Below, in pieces: positions 26,067 to 33,606 of a DNA stretch of 64,000 nt; the first letter of the stretch is position 1; the number at the start of each line of letters is the position of its first letter. The DNA lies in contig NZ_ML660183.1 in the NCBI RefSeq assembly GCF_007483665.1, forward strand, positions 186,001 through 250,000. Direction: 5' to 3'. The notes under the pieces are model-generated. The model was not told the DNA's origin and made no database searches. It saw only the letters and a program-made list of their open reading frames with translations. The translations under genes were made by a program, and so were the position numbers. Origin of the DNA: Catellatospora sichuanensis (GTDB lineage: Bacteria; Actinomycetota; Actinomycetes; Mycobacteriales; Micromonosporaceae).

Positions 26067-26726
26067 TCAACGTCCGGGCACCGGCGCGGGCAGCACGCAG
26101 CCGCCCTGCCGGCTGGTCACCGTGAGTGTCGGACCGTCGAAGTCGACAGCCCCTGACCTGCCGTCGCGAAGCCGGATCGTCACCTGGTCGGGAGCGGTGA
26201 ACCCGACCCAATCCACCGGATCGTCGTAGCTGTCGCCGTCGTGTTCGGCGAAGCAGCCGAGGTCGTCGGCCGATTCCCGGCTGAACAGCCCCGACCTCGA
26301 ACGCAGCCACAGCACGTCCCGGTCGGAAAAAAGGCCCTCGCGGCTGACCAGTTCGAACCGGCCGTCCACGGAGACCGCGACAACCTGCGTCGGCCTGCCC
26401 CGCGCACTGAACTCGTCCAACTGCGCGCCGATGAACCAGAGGCAGGTCGCGCCGAGCGTCACGACGGCGGCGGTCCCGTAGGCGACTCCGCGCGCTCGCC
26501 CGGAACGAAACCCGAACACCGGCCCAGCGGCGGCCAGCAGCAGGCCCGACAGCCAGATCAGCACCATCGCGATCGCCGTGCCGCGATCGAGCAGCACCAC
26601 CCACAGTCCCGGGCCCCGGATGATCGCGGCGGCCGCGACCAGCAGGATCACGGCGAGAGACCACATCACACCGCCCGCCACGGCCCGTACCCTGCTGCGG
26701 CGCGGCGGCGCCCCGTCCGGCACCAT
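26067..26726 (-). CDS. Membrane protein of unknown function
   Basis: A 219-aa protein with three membrane helices in its first half (VMWSLAVILLVAAAAIIRG, AIAMVLIWLSGLLLAAAG, YGTAAVVTLGATCLWFIG) and a soluble C-terminal domain of about 110 residues with two Cys (DDLGCFAEH, RQGGCVLPA). I recognise no family. ATG 26726 is followed by a basic region typical of a first helix start; the longer frame to 27167 overlaps the M16-like gene and is a shadow. Confidence 0.65.
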   Translation of the reverse strand: MVPDGAPPRRSRVRAVAGGVMWSLAVILLVAAAAIIRGPGLWVVLLDRGTAIAMVLIWLSGLLLAAAGPVFGFRSGRARGVAYGTAAVVTLGATCLWFIGAQLDEFSARGRPTQVVAVSVDGRFELVSREGLFSDRDVLWLRSRSGLFSRESADDLGCFAEHDGDSYDDPVDWVGFTAPDQVTIRLRDGRSGAVDFDGPTLTVTSRQGGCVLPAPVPGR

Positions 26727-26800
26727 CGCGCCAGACTGCCACGCGGCGGGCCGCCTCGCTGTCCCCGAAAGGTTCGGCTCCGGTCTGACCTGCGGCTGCG

Positions 26801-28297
26801 CTAGTCGTACGCGATCCGGTGGCGGCGCGGCGGCACCCAGGTGACCAGCTTGTCGACCCCGGTGAATCCGCTGACGTCGACCAGGCAGCCGTGGCGCAGA
26901 TTGCCGAGCAGCGTCTCGCCCCGCCGCTGGACCAGCATGACGTCGTCCATCGGGAAGGTGTGCACCGTGCCGTCGGCCGCGACGAGGTGGCAGGCGTCGT
27001 GGCCGAGCACGAGCCCGTCCTTGGCGCCGCGCAGCCGCCGGGCCAGCGACGGCCGCAGCAGCTCGCCCTGCGGGGTGAACGAGCCGACCGGGCAGCCGGT
27101 CCGGGTCATGCCGTCGAGCGCCGCGTCCACGCCGATCGGGACCACCAGCAGCGCCGACGGCAGCCATGACGCCGCCGCGGCCCGCACGTCCGCCGGAGCG
27201 AGCCGGGCCGCGGCGGCCACCTGGGCCTCACCGAACTCGTCGTACACGTCGAACAGCTCCCGGTGCCCGGCGTCGGCCAGCGGAGCCTGGGCGTGCGCTT
27301 GCTCGGCCGCGGCGAGCACGCCGAGGCGATCCAGCTGCCCGCGCAGTTGCGGGTCCTCGGCCGGTGGCCGGGTGTAGCGGGTGACGACGGCGTCCAGCTC
27401 GGCAGGCGCGGGCTCCTCGGTGGCCAGCCGCCGCAGTTCCTGCCACAGGATCCGCGCCGCGGTCGCGCTGTCGCGCTGCCTGGTCTTGCCCCGTAGGTGC
27501 AGGCTCAGGCCCAGTTCCAGGCGGTCGTCGCCGACCGGGGTGGACCACTCGGTGGACCAGGCTTTCACCGCGGCCTGTTCCAGCGCCGCGTCGACCCGCG
27601 TGCCGAGCACCCGGAGCAGCAGGAACGCGTGCGGGCCGGCGGTGGCGCCGACGGCGATGCCGGGTGCGACCACTTCGTCGGCATACCAGGCCGGTCCTGC
27701 GGTGCCGCGTACCGGGCATGTCGCGTGGGCGGCGCGCGGCCCGGCGGGCAGCGGCAGGCGCAGCCCGGCCGGGGGCGGGCCGGTGCAGGTGAGTACGGCG
27801 TTGCCGGCGGTGAACCAGCGGGCCAGGTGGGCGCGGACCTCGTCTGCGGTCAGGCGACGCGGGTCGACGACGGGCCAGCGCAGCAGGCCGGGCCCGGTCG
27901 GGCCGAGGCGGCGCGCCAGCAGCGAGCCCCACGGGTCGCGCACCGCGTCGTCGACGTCGAGGTCCAGCTCGGTCGCCCGGTCGGCGGTGTCGAGCTGCCG
28001 TGCGGTCAGCACGAGGCCGCCGAGGTCGGGGTTCGCGACGAGCGTGGCGAGGTCGTCGAGGTCCTCGGCGACCTGGTCCGGGTCTCCCGACAGGGTGAAG
28101 GACGTCTCCAGCAGGCCCGCCGTCTCGTCGGGCTCCGCGAGCAGGCTCAGCAGCAGGTGCCGGGTGGCCAGGTGGGTGATGCCGAGCTGGTCGACGTCTT
28201 CGTCGCGGGCGCCCACCGCGAACGCCAGCGTGGCCGTGAAGTCACCGGGCAATTCCTGCCAGAGCACCCGTACGGTGTCGATTTCCGCCCGTCGCAT
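26801..28297 (-). CDS. M16-like (insulinase fold) protein lacking the zinc motif
   Basis: A 498-aa protein with the layout of an M16 peptidase half: an N-terminal VGARDEDVDQLGITHLATRH, a middle region with YADEVVAPGIAVGATAGPHA, and alternating alpha/beta stretches. Active M16 enzymes have HxxEH in the GITHLLEH loop. Here it reads HLATRH, without the catalytic Glu, so hydrolysis is unlikely. The last ~80 residues (DGLVLGHDACHLVAADG onwards) look like a separate small beta domain. ATG 28297 is the first start consistent with the conserved beginning. No signal peptide, so it is cytoplasmic. Confidence 0.7.
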   Translation of the reverse strand: MRRAEIDTVRVLWQELPGDFTATLAFAVGARDEDVDQLGITHLATRHLLLSLLAEPDETAGLLETSFTLSGDPDQVAEDLDDLATLVANPDLGGLVLTARQLDTADRATELDLDVDDAVRDPWGSLLARRLGPTGPGLLRWPVVDPRRLTADEVRAHLARWFTAGNAVLTCTGPPPAGLRLPLPAGPRAAHATCPVRGTAGPAWYADEVVAPGIAVGATAGPHAFLLLRVLGTRVDAALEQAAVKAWSTEWSTPVGDDRLELGLSLHLRGKTRQRDSATAARILWQELRRLATEEPAPAELDAVVTRYTRPPAEDPQLRGQLDRLGVLAAAEQAHAQAPLADAGHRELFDVYDEFGEAQVAAAARLAPADVRAAAASWLPSALLVVPIGVDAALDGMTRTGCPVGSFTPQGELLRPSLARRLRGAKDGLVLGHDACHLVAADGTVHTFPMDDVMLVQRRGETLLGNLRHGCLVDVSGFTGVDKLVTWVPPRRHRIAYD

Positions 28298-28474
28298 GCG
28301 CGGATAGTACGAGCCCGGGTCAACCTGCGGCCGACCTGTATGGCGCTTGAGCTGCCCAAACGGCGCGACAAGGCGACCTGACGGGCCGTGAAGACGGACC
28401 GCCGACGGGATCAGAACAGGCCGCCGACCGGGCAGGATCACCATGCACGATGCTGACCGACCCTCGGAGCGAAG

Positions 28475-28876
28475 ATGAAAAAGCGCGAGCGCATCGCGAT
28501 CACCGCGGGCGCTGTGCTGGCCACCGGCATCATCGGCTTCGCCGCGGCCCCCGCGGTGGCCGCCGACAGGCAGGACGCTCCCTACCACGTCGTGCTGCAG
28601 GAGTCCCCCGCGCCGAGCCTGTCGCCTCCGCCGCAGGCCGGCACGTCGCCCTCCGCCGAGGCGGGCGCTTCACCGGCGGCGCAGGTCGACGGCTCGGCGC
28701 AGAGCAGCCCCTCGCACGGCTCGCCGTCGGTTTCGGCGACCACGTCGCCGGGTGCCGGCTCGCTGCCGCGCACCGGTGCCCCGCTGGCCGGGGTCGCGCT
28801 GGCCGGGGTCGCCATGGTCGGTCTGGGTGCGGTCCTGCTGGTGACGTCGCGTCGGCGCCGCGAGTACACCGTCTGA
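28475..28876 (+). CDS. Small LPXTG cell-wall-anchored protein
   Basis: A 133-aa exported protein. An N-terminal signal peptide (KKRERIAITAGAVLATGIIG...AVAA) is followed by a low-complexity Ser/Pro/Ala region. The C-terminal sorting signal is LPRTG (near residue 98), a hydrophobic helix (VALAGVAMVGLGAVLLV) and a TSRRRR charged tail, the three parts a sortase requires. About 65 residues would be exposed on the wall. ATG 28475 has GGAG 5 nt upstream. No sortase gene lies in the window, so it must rely on one elsewhere. Confidence 0.85.
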   Translation: MKKRERIAITAGAVLATGIIGFAAAPAVAADRQDAPYHVVLQESPAPSLSPPPQAGTSPSAEAGASPAAQVDGSAQSSPSHGSPSVSATTSPGAGSLPRTGAPLAGVALAGVAMVGLGAVLLVTSRRRREYTV

Positions 28877-28891
28877 GCCGTCGTCGCCGGC

Positions 28892-28928
28892 TGAAGGGGG
28901 CCGCCCGCACGCCGGGGAGCCTCCTTCA
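28892..28928 (+). terminator. Terminator of the LPXTG gene
   Basis: A 10-bp stem with one G-U pair (TGAAGGGGGC / GCCTCCTTCA) and a 17-nt loop, 15 nt past the stop codon. Confidence 0.65.
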
Positions 28929-29003
28929 TCGCATACCGGCTGGTCGGAGACTGCACGTCCGGCCGGGGCACGGGCCGCTGCCGCGGGCCTTACCCTCATC
29001 GCC

Positions 29004-29594
29004 ATGCGAAACCCCTTCCGCGCGATGCATCCCCGCCAGCTCCGCGGCCTTCGGCTGTTCCTCGTCATCACCGTGGCCGCGCTGGCGGCGGGGCTCGCGG
29101 GCTCCGCGCTGCTGCCCGCCGAGCACCGCGGGCTGGCGGTCGGGCTGATCCTGGCCGCAGGCTTGGCCGCGAGCTGGTTCGCGCTGTCCGGGTTTCGTCC
29201 GGTGTGGACCGCCGTGGCCGCGGTGATCGGCTTCCTGTTCGTGGTGATCGTGCTGCGCGAGACCGGGCCGAGCCTGCTGCAGCTGCGCGGCGGGCAGGTG
29301 GAGGCGCAGGTCATGTCGCTGCGGGAGAGCGGCGGGTCGGCCGACCGCTACCACTACGCGATGGCCGCGCACTCCGGGCGCGCCGTCGGCGGTGAGCTCA
29401 CCGTCGACGAGAACGCCTACCGCGTCGGCGAATCCGTGACGGTGGTGGAGGACCCGGACGGGCTGGCGCATCCGATGCTGCCCAGCCAGCTGACCGAGCA
29501 CCGGCAGAGCTGGCTTGCGGTCATCGTGCTGTACCTGGTCACCGCGGTGCTGTGCCTGCTCGCCGGGCGGCCGCGGCGGGCGAAGGCGAGCTGA
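29004..29594 (+). CDS. Four-helix membrane protein (DUF3592-like layout)
   Basis: A 196-aa membrane protein. Helices are seen at LFLVITVAALAAGLAGSALL, LAVGLILAAGLAASWFAL, VWTAVAAVIGFLFVVIVL and near the C-terminus (WLAVIVLYLVTAVLCLLAG). Between helices 3 and 4 lies a ~75-residue soluble segment (VEAQVMSLRESGGSADRYHY, GGELTVDENAYRVGESVTVV) like the DUF3592 beta domain. The start is ATG 29004 without a clear ribosome binding site. Function unknown. Confidence 0.65.
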   Translation: MRNPFRAMHPRQLRGLRLFLVITVAALAAGLAGSALLPAEHRGLAVGLILAAGLAASWFALSGFRPVWTAVAAVIGFLFVVIVLRETGPSLLQLRGGQVEAQVMSLRESGGSADRYHYAMAAHSGRAVGGELTVDENAYRVGESVTVVEDPDGLAHPMLPSQLTEHRQSWLAVIVLYLVTAVLCLLAGRPRRAKAS

Positions 29595-29640
29595 TCGGCG
29601 CCATTGCGCGGCGGACCGGTACGGTCCTGGCGGCTCGGTC

Positions 29641-30480
29641 TCAGCGGTGGGACTCCAGCCAGGGGCGCAGCACCGGCAGCACGGCCGCGGCCTGCATCGC
29701 CTGCATGTGGTCCAGTCCGTCGAGGACGGCGACGTCCCAGCCGAGGGTTTCGAGTGCGGCCCGTCCGCGTTGCACGGGTCCGGCGATGTCGACGGTGACA
29801 CCGCCCCACTGCTCGCCGTACTCGATGGTGTCGGCGGAGCCGACGATGCACAGCCGTGGGCAGGTCAGCGACGGCTGGGCGGCGCGGTCGTCGAAGTCGC
29901 GCAGCGCCTCGTAGAGCGTGACGAACTGCCTGGTCTGGTCGACGGTCGTGGTGACCGAGACGGTCGACCAGTCGCCGGGCACGGTCTCGGTGGGCGCGGG
30001 CGGGTTCTCCACGGCGGCCAGGGATGCCGCGTGGGAGGCGGTGGTCACCGCCAGCATCGCCGCGTACGGGCCGCCGACCGGCGGGTAGCCGCCCATGACC
30101 AGCGCGGACAGCCGGTCGGTGCGCAGTGCGAGCTGCTGGCCGAGCAGGCCGAGCCAGGAGTAGCCGTAGTAGGCGAACCGGCCGGCGCCGGCCGCATCGG
30201 CGACGGCCAGCAGGTCGCGGGCGGCGTTGCCGGGGGTGAGGGTGTCGGGTTTGGGGTGTGCCATCACGTGGCCCTCGTAGTCGACCGCGACGACCCGGAA
30301 CCGGTCGCTCAACCCGCTGATCAGGGACTGACCGAGTGCCGGGTCGGCGCCCCAGGCGCGCATCGCCTCGGCCTTGGCGCCCTGCGCCGGGCTGGGGTCG
30401 ACCGGCAGGAGCACGACGGGTCCGTCGCCGTGCACCTCGAATTCGATCATGCTGCCGTCGTGCAGCGCCACGCTCGCCAT
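29641..30480 (-). CDS. Alpha/beta hydrolase
   Basis: A 279-aa hydrolase. The nucleophile elbow is YYGYSWLG (GYSWLG, GxSxG) near residue 115. The acid is plausibly the Asp of VGSADTIEYG and the catalytic His the one in VLDGLDHMQAM. Three consecutive ATG codons start the frame (30486, 30483, 30480); the third is preferred because GGAG would otherwise touch the start. It is divergent from a TetR regulator with a shared operator, so it is probably induced by the regulator's ligand. Substrate unknown. Confidence 0.85.
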   Translation of the reverse strand: MASVALHDGSMIEFEVHGDGPVVLLPVDPSPAQGAKAEAMRAWGADPALGQSLISGLSDRFRVVAVDYEGHVMAHPKPDTLTPGNAARDLLAVADAAGAGRFAYYGYSWLGLLGQQLALRTDRLSALVMGGYPPVGGPYAAMLAVTTASHAASLAAVENPPAPTETVPGDWSTVSVTTTVDQTRQFVTLYEALRDFDDRAAQPSLTCPRLCIVGSADTIEYGEQWGGVTVDIAGPVQRGRAALETLGWDVAVLDGLDHMQAMQAAAVLPVLRPWLESHR

Positions 30481-30486
30481 CATCAT

Positions 30487-30539
30487 CTCCGTATGCTGTA
30501 AAGTGATCCCCGAACGACATTAGCTTACGGCGTACGGAG
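30487..30539. promoter_or_regulatory. TetR operator pair in the divergent promoter
   Basis: Two 15-bp arms form an imperfect inverted repeat: CTCCGTATGCTGTAA (30487-30501) and TTACGGCGTACGGAG (30525-30539), 13 of 15 positions complementary. Each arm also holds a TAxGCxGTA/TACGGCGTA quasi-palindrome, so two dimers could bind. The region lies between the hydrolase and TetR genes. Confidence 0.65.
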
Positions 30540-30546
30540 TTGTCAC

Positions 30547-31368
30547 ATGACGTTGTACGGCGGCCAGGGCGACCCGGCCCGGACCATGGCTCTGCTGTGG
30601 CGGGCGCACTCCCCCGAGGCCGCCGCCGAGCAGGCGACCGCAGGCCGGGCCGGGCGCACCGCACCCGGCCCGAAGCAGGGCCTGACCGTCGACACGATCA
30701 TCGAGGCCGCCATCAGGCTCGCCGACACCGTCGGGATGGAGCGGCTGTCGATGCGCGCCGTCGGCGAGCGGCTGGGCACCTCGGCGATGGCGCTCTACAC
30801 CTACGTGCCGAGCAAGCGCGAGCTGGTCGACCTGATGTACGACCAGGCTCACGCGGGCCTGCCGGACGCATACCGGGTCGACGGCGGCATCCGGCCCGCG
30901 GTGCTGGCCTGGGCCGACGACCTGTGGGACTGCTACCTGCGCCACCCGTGGCTGCTGCAGGTGTCCTACGCCCGGCCGGTGCTCGGCCCGCACGAGCAGG
31001 CGGTCCTCGAATCACTGCTGGCCGTCCTGCACGCGGCCGACCTGCCGCCACGCAAGCTGCGGCCCACCGTCAGCGCGCTGTTCCACCTCGTGCGCGGCGC
31101 CGCGCAGACCGCCGCCGAGGGCCGGGCCGCCGCGTCCGCGACCGGCACCTCCGACCAGCAGTGGTGGACCGAACGCTCCGCGCTGCTGGCCCGGCTGGCA
31201 CCCGACTTCGCGCAGCGCTTCCCGCGCTCGACGGCACTGGCCGGCTCGTCGTCCACCACGCACTACGACCCGGTCCGCCAGGCCAAGGACGCCCTCGACG
31301 GCGGCCTGCACCTGCTGCTGGACGGCCTGCTCCCCGCCGAGGACGGAGCCGGCACAGGCGCAGCCTGA
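30547..31368 (+). CDS. TetR family regulator
   Basis: A 273-aa regulator. The HTH lies at about residues 48-95 (IIEAAIRLADTVGMERLSMR, then AVGERLGTSAMALYTYVPSK). The C-terminal domain resembles the TetR class with large ligand pockets (WWTERSALLARLAPDFAQRF). The N-terminal ~45 residues are a longer than usual extension. It is divergent from the alpha/beta hydrolase gene across a 60-66-nt region with an operator-like repeat and probably controls both. Confidence 0.88.
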   Translation: MTLYGGQGDPARTMALLWRAHSPEAAAEQATAGRAGRTAPGPKQGLTVDTIIEAAIRLADTVGMERLSMRAVGERLGTSAMALYTYVPSKRELVDLMYDQAHAGLPDAYRVDGGIRPAVLAWADDLWDCYLRHPWLLQVSYARPVLGPHEQAVLESLLAVLHAADLPPRKLRPTVSALFHLVRGAAQTAAEGRAAASATGTSDQQWWTERSALLARLAPDFAQRFPRSTALAGSSSTTHYDPVRQAKDALDGGLHLLLDGLLPAEDGAGTGAA

Positions 31369-31426
31369 TGCCCGCCGCTCCCGCGCGGGGCCGCCTGCCG
31401 GCGGCGAACGGGAACCCGGAGGCAGG

Positions 31427-32035
31427 TCAGGGGGTGAGACCTCGGAGCACGAGGGCCAGGCCCTCGCCGAACTCACGCTGCGGTGACACGTTTCGCGCCG
31501 TCACCGCCGTCTCGGCCAGGTACGGGTACTGCTCGCCGAGCGCGGCGAGTGCTTCGGTGCCGGGTCCGGACAGCGGCCCCAGCCCTTCGGCCTGCAGCGC
31601 ACCGACCAGGTAGGCCAGCAGCGCCCGGAACGCGATGACGCGCCGCTCGCCGGAGAATCCCGCCCGCGCCATGATGCCCAGCAGCGCCTCCCCGCTGCGG
31701 CGTACACCCGGCGAGGCGTGCCGGTGCAGCAGCAGCAGCGGCACCACGGCCGGGTGCGCCTGCACCGCCAGCCGGATGCGTTCGCAGATCTCGGCGACGC
31801 ACTCCTGCCAGGTGGGCAGGTCGGGCACGGTGAAGTCGACGCCGCCCAGTACCAGCTCCACGACCAGCCGCTCGAGCTGCTCCCGGTCGCTGACGTAACG
31901 GTAGAGCGACATCGTGCCCATGTTCAGCTCCTGCGCCACCGTACGCATCGTCAGCGCGGCGAGGCCGTCGCGGTCGACCACCGCCAGGGCGGCGGCGGCG
32001 AGCTGGTCGGTGGTGAGGGATCGCCTGCGGGGCAC
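31427..32035 (-). CDS. TetR family regulator
   Basis: A 202-aa regulator. The HTH is near the N-terminus (LAAAALAVVDRDGLAALTMR, then TVAQELNMGTMSLYRYVSDR). The C-terminal ligand domain contains a long helix (EICERIRLAVQAHPAVVPLL). The GTG start at 32035 has no visible ribosome binding site and may be leaderless. It is divergent from the peroxiredoxin-like gene over an operator-rich 70-nt region. The tail-to-tail neighbour (30547-31368) is also TetR but not a close copy. Confidence 0.87.
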   Translation of the reverse strand: MPRRRSLTTDQLAAAALAVVDRDGLAALTMRTVAQELNMGTMSLYRYVSDREQLERLVVELVLGGVDFTVPDLPTWQECVAEICERIRLAVQAHPAVVPLLLLHRHASPGVRRSGEALLGIMARAGFSGERRVIAFRALLAYLVGALQAEGLGPLSGPGTEALAALGEQYPYLAETAVTARNVSPQREFGEGLALVLRGLTP

Positions 32036-32046
32036 GGCTTGACAGC

Positions 32047-32096
32047 GTACAAGATACGCTTATAGCTTCGTAGGCGTACGTTGTACTCTTACGAAG
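32047..32096. promoter_or_regulatory. Nested TetR operator repeats
   Basis: GTACAAGATACGC (32047-32059) and GCGTACGTTGTAC (32074-32086) are inverted with 11 of 13 positions matching. CTTCGTA (32066-32072) and TACGAAG (32090-32096) form a second perfect 7-bp inverted pair. Both fill the 70-nt gap between divergent genes, so one regulator can control both promoters. Confidence 0.65.
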
Positions 32097-32105
32097 GGCG
32101 TACTC

Positions 32106-32684
32106 ATGGCCAAGCTGACAGCAGGCGACCGGGCACCCTCCCTCAACCTCACCACCGTCACCGGCGAACCGGCGCGATCACCGGACCCGGACCGCCTCGT
32201 CCACCTGCAGTTCCGGCGCTTCGCCGGCTGCCCGATCTGCCACCTGCACCTACGGACCTTCGTCCGCGCCGCGGACCGGCTCACCGAGGCGGGTGTCCGC
32301 GAGATCGTGTTCTTCCACTCCGGAGCCGACGAGCTCCGCGAGCACGTGAGCGACCTGCCCTTCGCGGTCATCGCCGACGAGGACAAGCGGTGGTACCGCA
32401 CATTCGGCGTCGAGGCCGGGGCGCGGGCGCTGCTCGATCCGCGCGCCTGGCCCGGGATCGTGCGCTCGGTGGCGACAGCCCTCCTGCTCCTGCCGAGCCG
32501 CAAGGCCCACCTGCCCGCGGCGAACCCGGCCGGCGGCCGCCTCGGACTGCCCGCGGACCTGCTCATCGGACCGGACGGCACCGTCCTGGCCGCCAAGTAC
32601 GGCACGCACGCCGACGACCAGTGGAGCGTCGAGGAGGTGCTCACCCTGGCCCGCACGGCCGGACATGCCGCCGTCGGGGCATGA
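32106..32684 (+). CDS. Peroxiredoxin-like thioredoxin-fold protein (AhpC-TSA_2)
   Basis: A 192-aa thioredoxin-fold protein with the redox motif FRRFAGCPICHLHL (CxxC near residue 41-44), typical of the AhpC-TSA_2 peroxiredoxin-like family. RSVATALLLLPSRKAHLPA and GLPADLLIGPDGTVLAA follow the family pattern. It probably reduces peroxides or acts as a disulfide oxidoreductase in the cytoplasm. ATG 32106 has AAGGG upstream. Its promoter is shared with the divergent TetR gene, suggesting induction by an electrophile or oxidant. Confidence 0.85.
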   Translation: MAKLTAGDRAPSLNLTTVTGEPARSPDPDRLVHLQFRRFAGCPICHLHLRTFVRAADRLTEAGVREIVFFHSGADELREHVSDLPFAVIADEDKRWYRTFGVEAGARALLDPRAWPGIVRSVATALLLLPSRKAHLPAANPAGGRLGLPADLLIGPDGTVLAAKYGTHADDQWSVEEVLTLARTAGHAAVGA

Positions 32685-32807
32685 GCCCGGCCGGCGGCCA
32701 CGCGGAGCGAGCCGGGCCGGGCGCGAGGACGACCGGCTCTTGCCGCACCACGGCCGATCGGCGATGATGACCCGTCGTTGATCACCTGAGCGGGGAGGGT
32801 GTTCGTC

Positions 32808-33266
32808 ATGCTTCGGGTCCTGGGCCGTGGTGCGCTGGTCGGTGTCGCCTCCTTTCTGGTCGCCGGCCTGGTCGGCCTCCTGCTCGGCGACGCTCCGGCC
32901 GGATTCGACGCGGCGCACGACGTGCTGGTCCCGGCCGTCGCCATGGTCGCGGCGGCAGTGGCGGCCTGGCTGCTGAAGCTGCGGCAGCCGGTGCTCGTGC
33001 CCGTGCTCGCCCTGGTCGTCAACATCGCGGTGAACCTGGCGCTGAGCTGGATCGTGACCAGCGCGATGACCGACGACGAGGGCGTGCTGCACCCGGACCG
33101 GCAGCCCTTCGACCTCACCGGTTCGCCGCTGGGAGCACTGCTGTCGCTGCCCAGCCCCCTGCTGCACTGCCTCTACCTCGTCGCGCTCGCCATGGTGGGT
33201 GCGGTGATCGCCGACCGCGTCGCCAAGGCCAACGCCGAGATCGACGCCTCCTCCCGGCGCCGCTGA
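32808..33266 (+). CDS. Four-helix membrane protein of unknown function
   Basis: A 152-aa protein with four predicted helices (GVASFLVAGLVGLLLG, VLVPAVAMVAAAVAAWLL, VLVPVLALVVNIAVNLAL, LLHCLYLVALAMVGAVIA) and a basic tail ending SSRRR. I recognise no family. ATG 32808 is preceded by GGAGGG at a good distance; the in-frame GTG at 32799 lies on top of that site. Confidence 0.65.
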   Translation: MLRVLGRGALVGVASFLVAGLVGLLLGDAPAGFDAAHDVLVPAVAMVAAAVAAWLLKLRQPVLVPVLALVVNIAVNLALSWIVTSAMTDDEGVLHPDRQPFDLTGSPLGALLSLPSPLLHCLYLVALAMVGAVIADRVAKANAEIDASSRRR

Positions 33267-33332
33267 CAGCCGACGGCGCCCTGCTCGGCGCAAGCCGTTA
33301 ACACGGTTTCCTATGACGAAATATTTAGTTTC

Positions 33333-33361
33333 TTGAGATCGTCGAGGGCGCTTTCTAGGCT
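33333..33361 (+). promoter_or_regulatory. Promoter of the sulfatase operon
   Basis: TTGAGA (33333-33338) and TAGGCT (33356-33361) are separated by exactly 17 bp. The predicted start lies at about 33367-33369, where the leader-peptide ATG begins. An AT-rich patch (33297-33335) just upstream is unusual here and may act as an UP-like element. Confidence 0.65.
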
Positions 33362-33368
33362 CAGTCAC

Positions 33369-33446
33369 ATGGAGCGCAGGCCCTTGTTCACGGCCCGCCG
33401 GCACGTCGATCTGCGACGGCAGGCGAGTTCCCTCTGTCTGCGCTGA
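33369..33446 (+). CDS. Cys-containing leader peptide (sulfur attenuation type)
   Basis: A 25-codon ORF starting at the predicted transcription start, so leaderless. It has an Arg-rich N-terminus, the core ARRHVDLRRQ, and ends SSLCLR with the only Cys at residue 23. In Streptomyces and relatives, short leader peptides with an R-H-V-D-L core and a late Cys are annotated upstream of sulfur-assimilation genes and are thought to sense cysteine through ribosome stalling. It precedes the sulfatase gene by 160 nt with a hairpin immediately after its stop codon, matching such a role. Not experimentally known for this operon. Confidence 0.75.
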   Translation: MERRPLFTARRHVDLRRQASSLCLR

Positions 33447-33455
33447 CCTGCGCGC

Positions 33456-33478
33456 TCAGGCCGCCCGTCGGCGGCTGA
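33456..33478 (+). promoter_or_regulatory. Hairpin following the leader peptide
   Basis: GCCGCC (33460-33465), CGTC loop and GGCGGC (33470-33475), extended by a TCA/TGA helix with one bulged G. It begins 10 nt after the leader-peptide stop, where ribosome position could switch its formation. The remaining ~130 nt to the sulfatase start are GC-rich with further weak hairpins. Confidence 0.55.
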
Positions 33479-33606
33479 ACGCCCGCACTGCGCACCGCGG
33501 CCGCGTGGCACCGCCACCGCCGCCCGCTCCCCCACCGACCGGCTGCGCGCCGGGCACCCCATGCTGCGCGGCGTGACGCTGCCGTGCGCGTACGAAAGGA
33601 AGGCCC

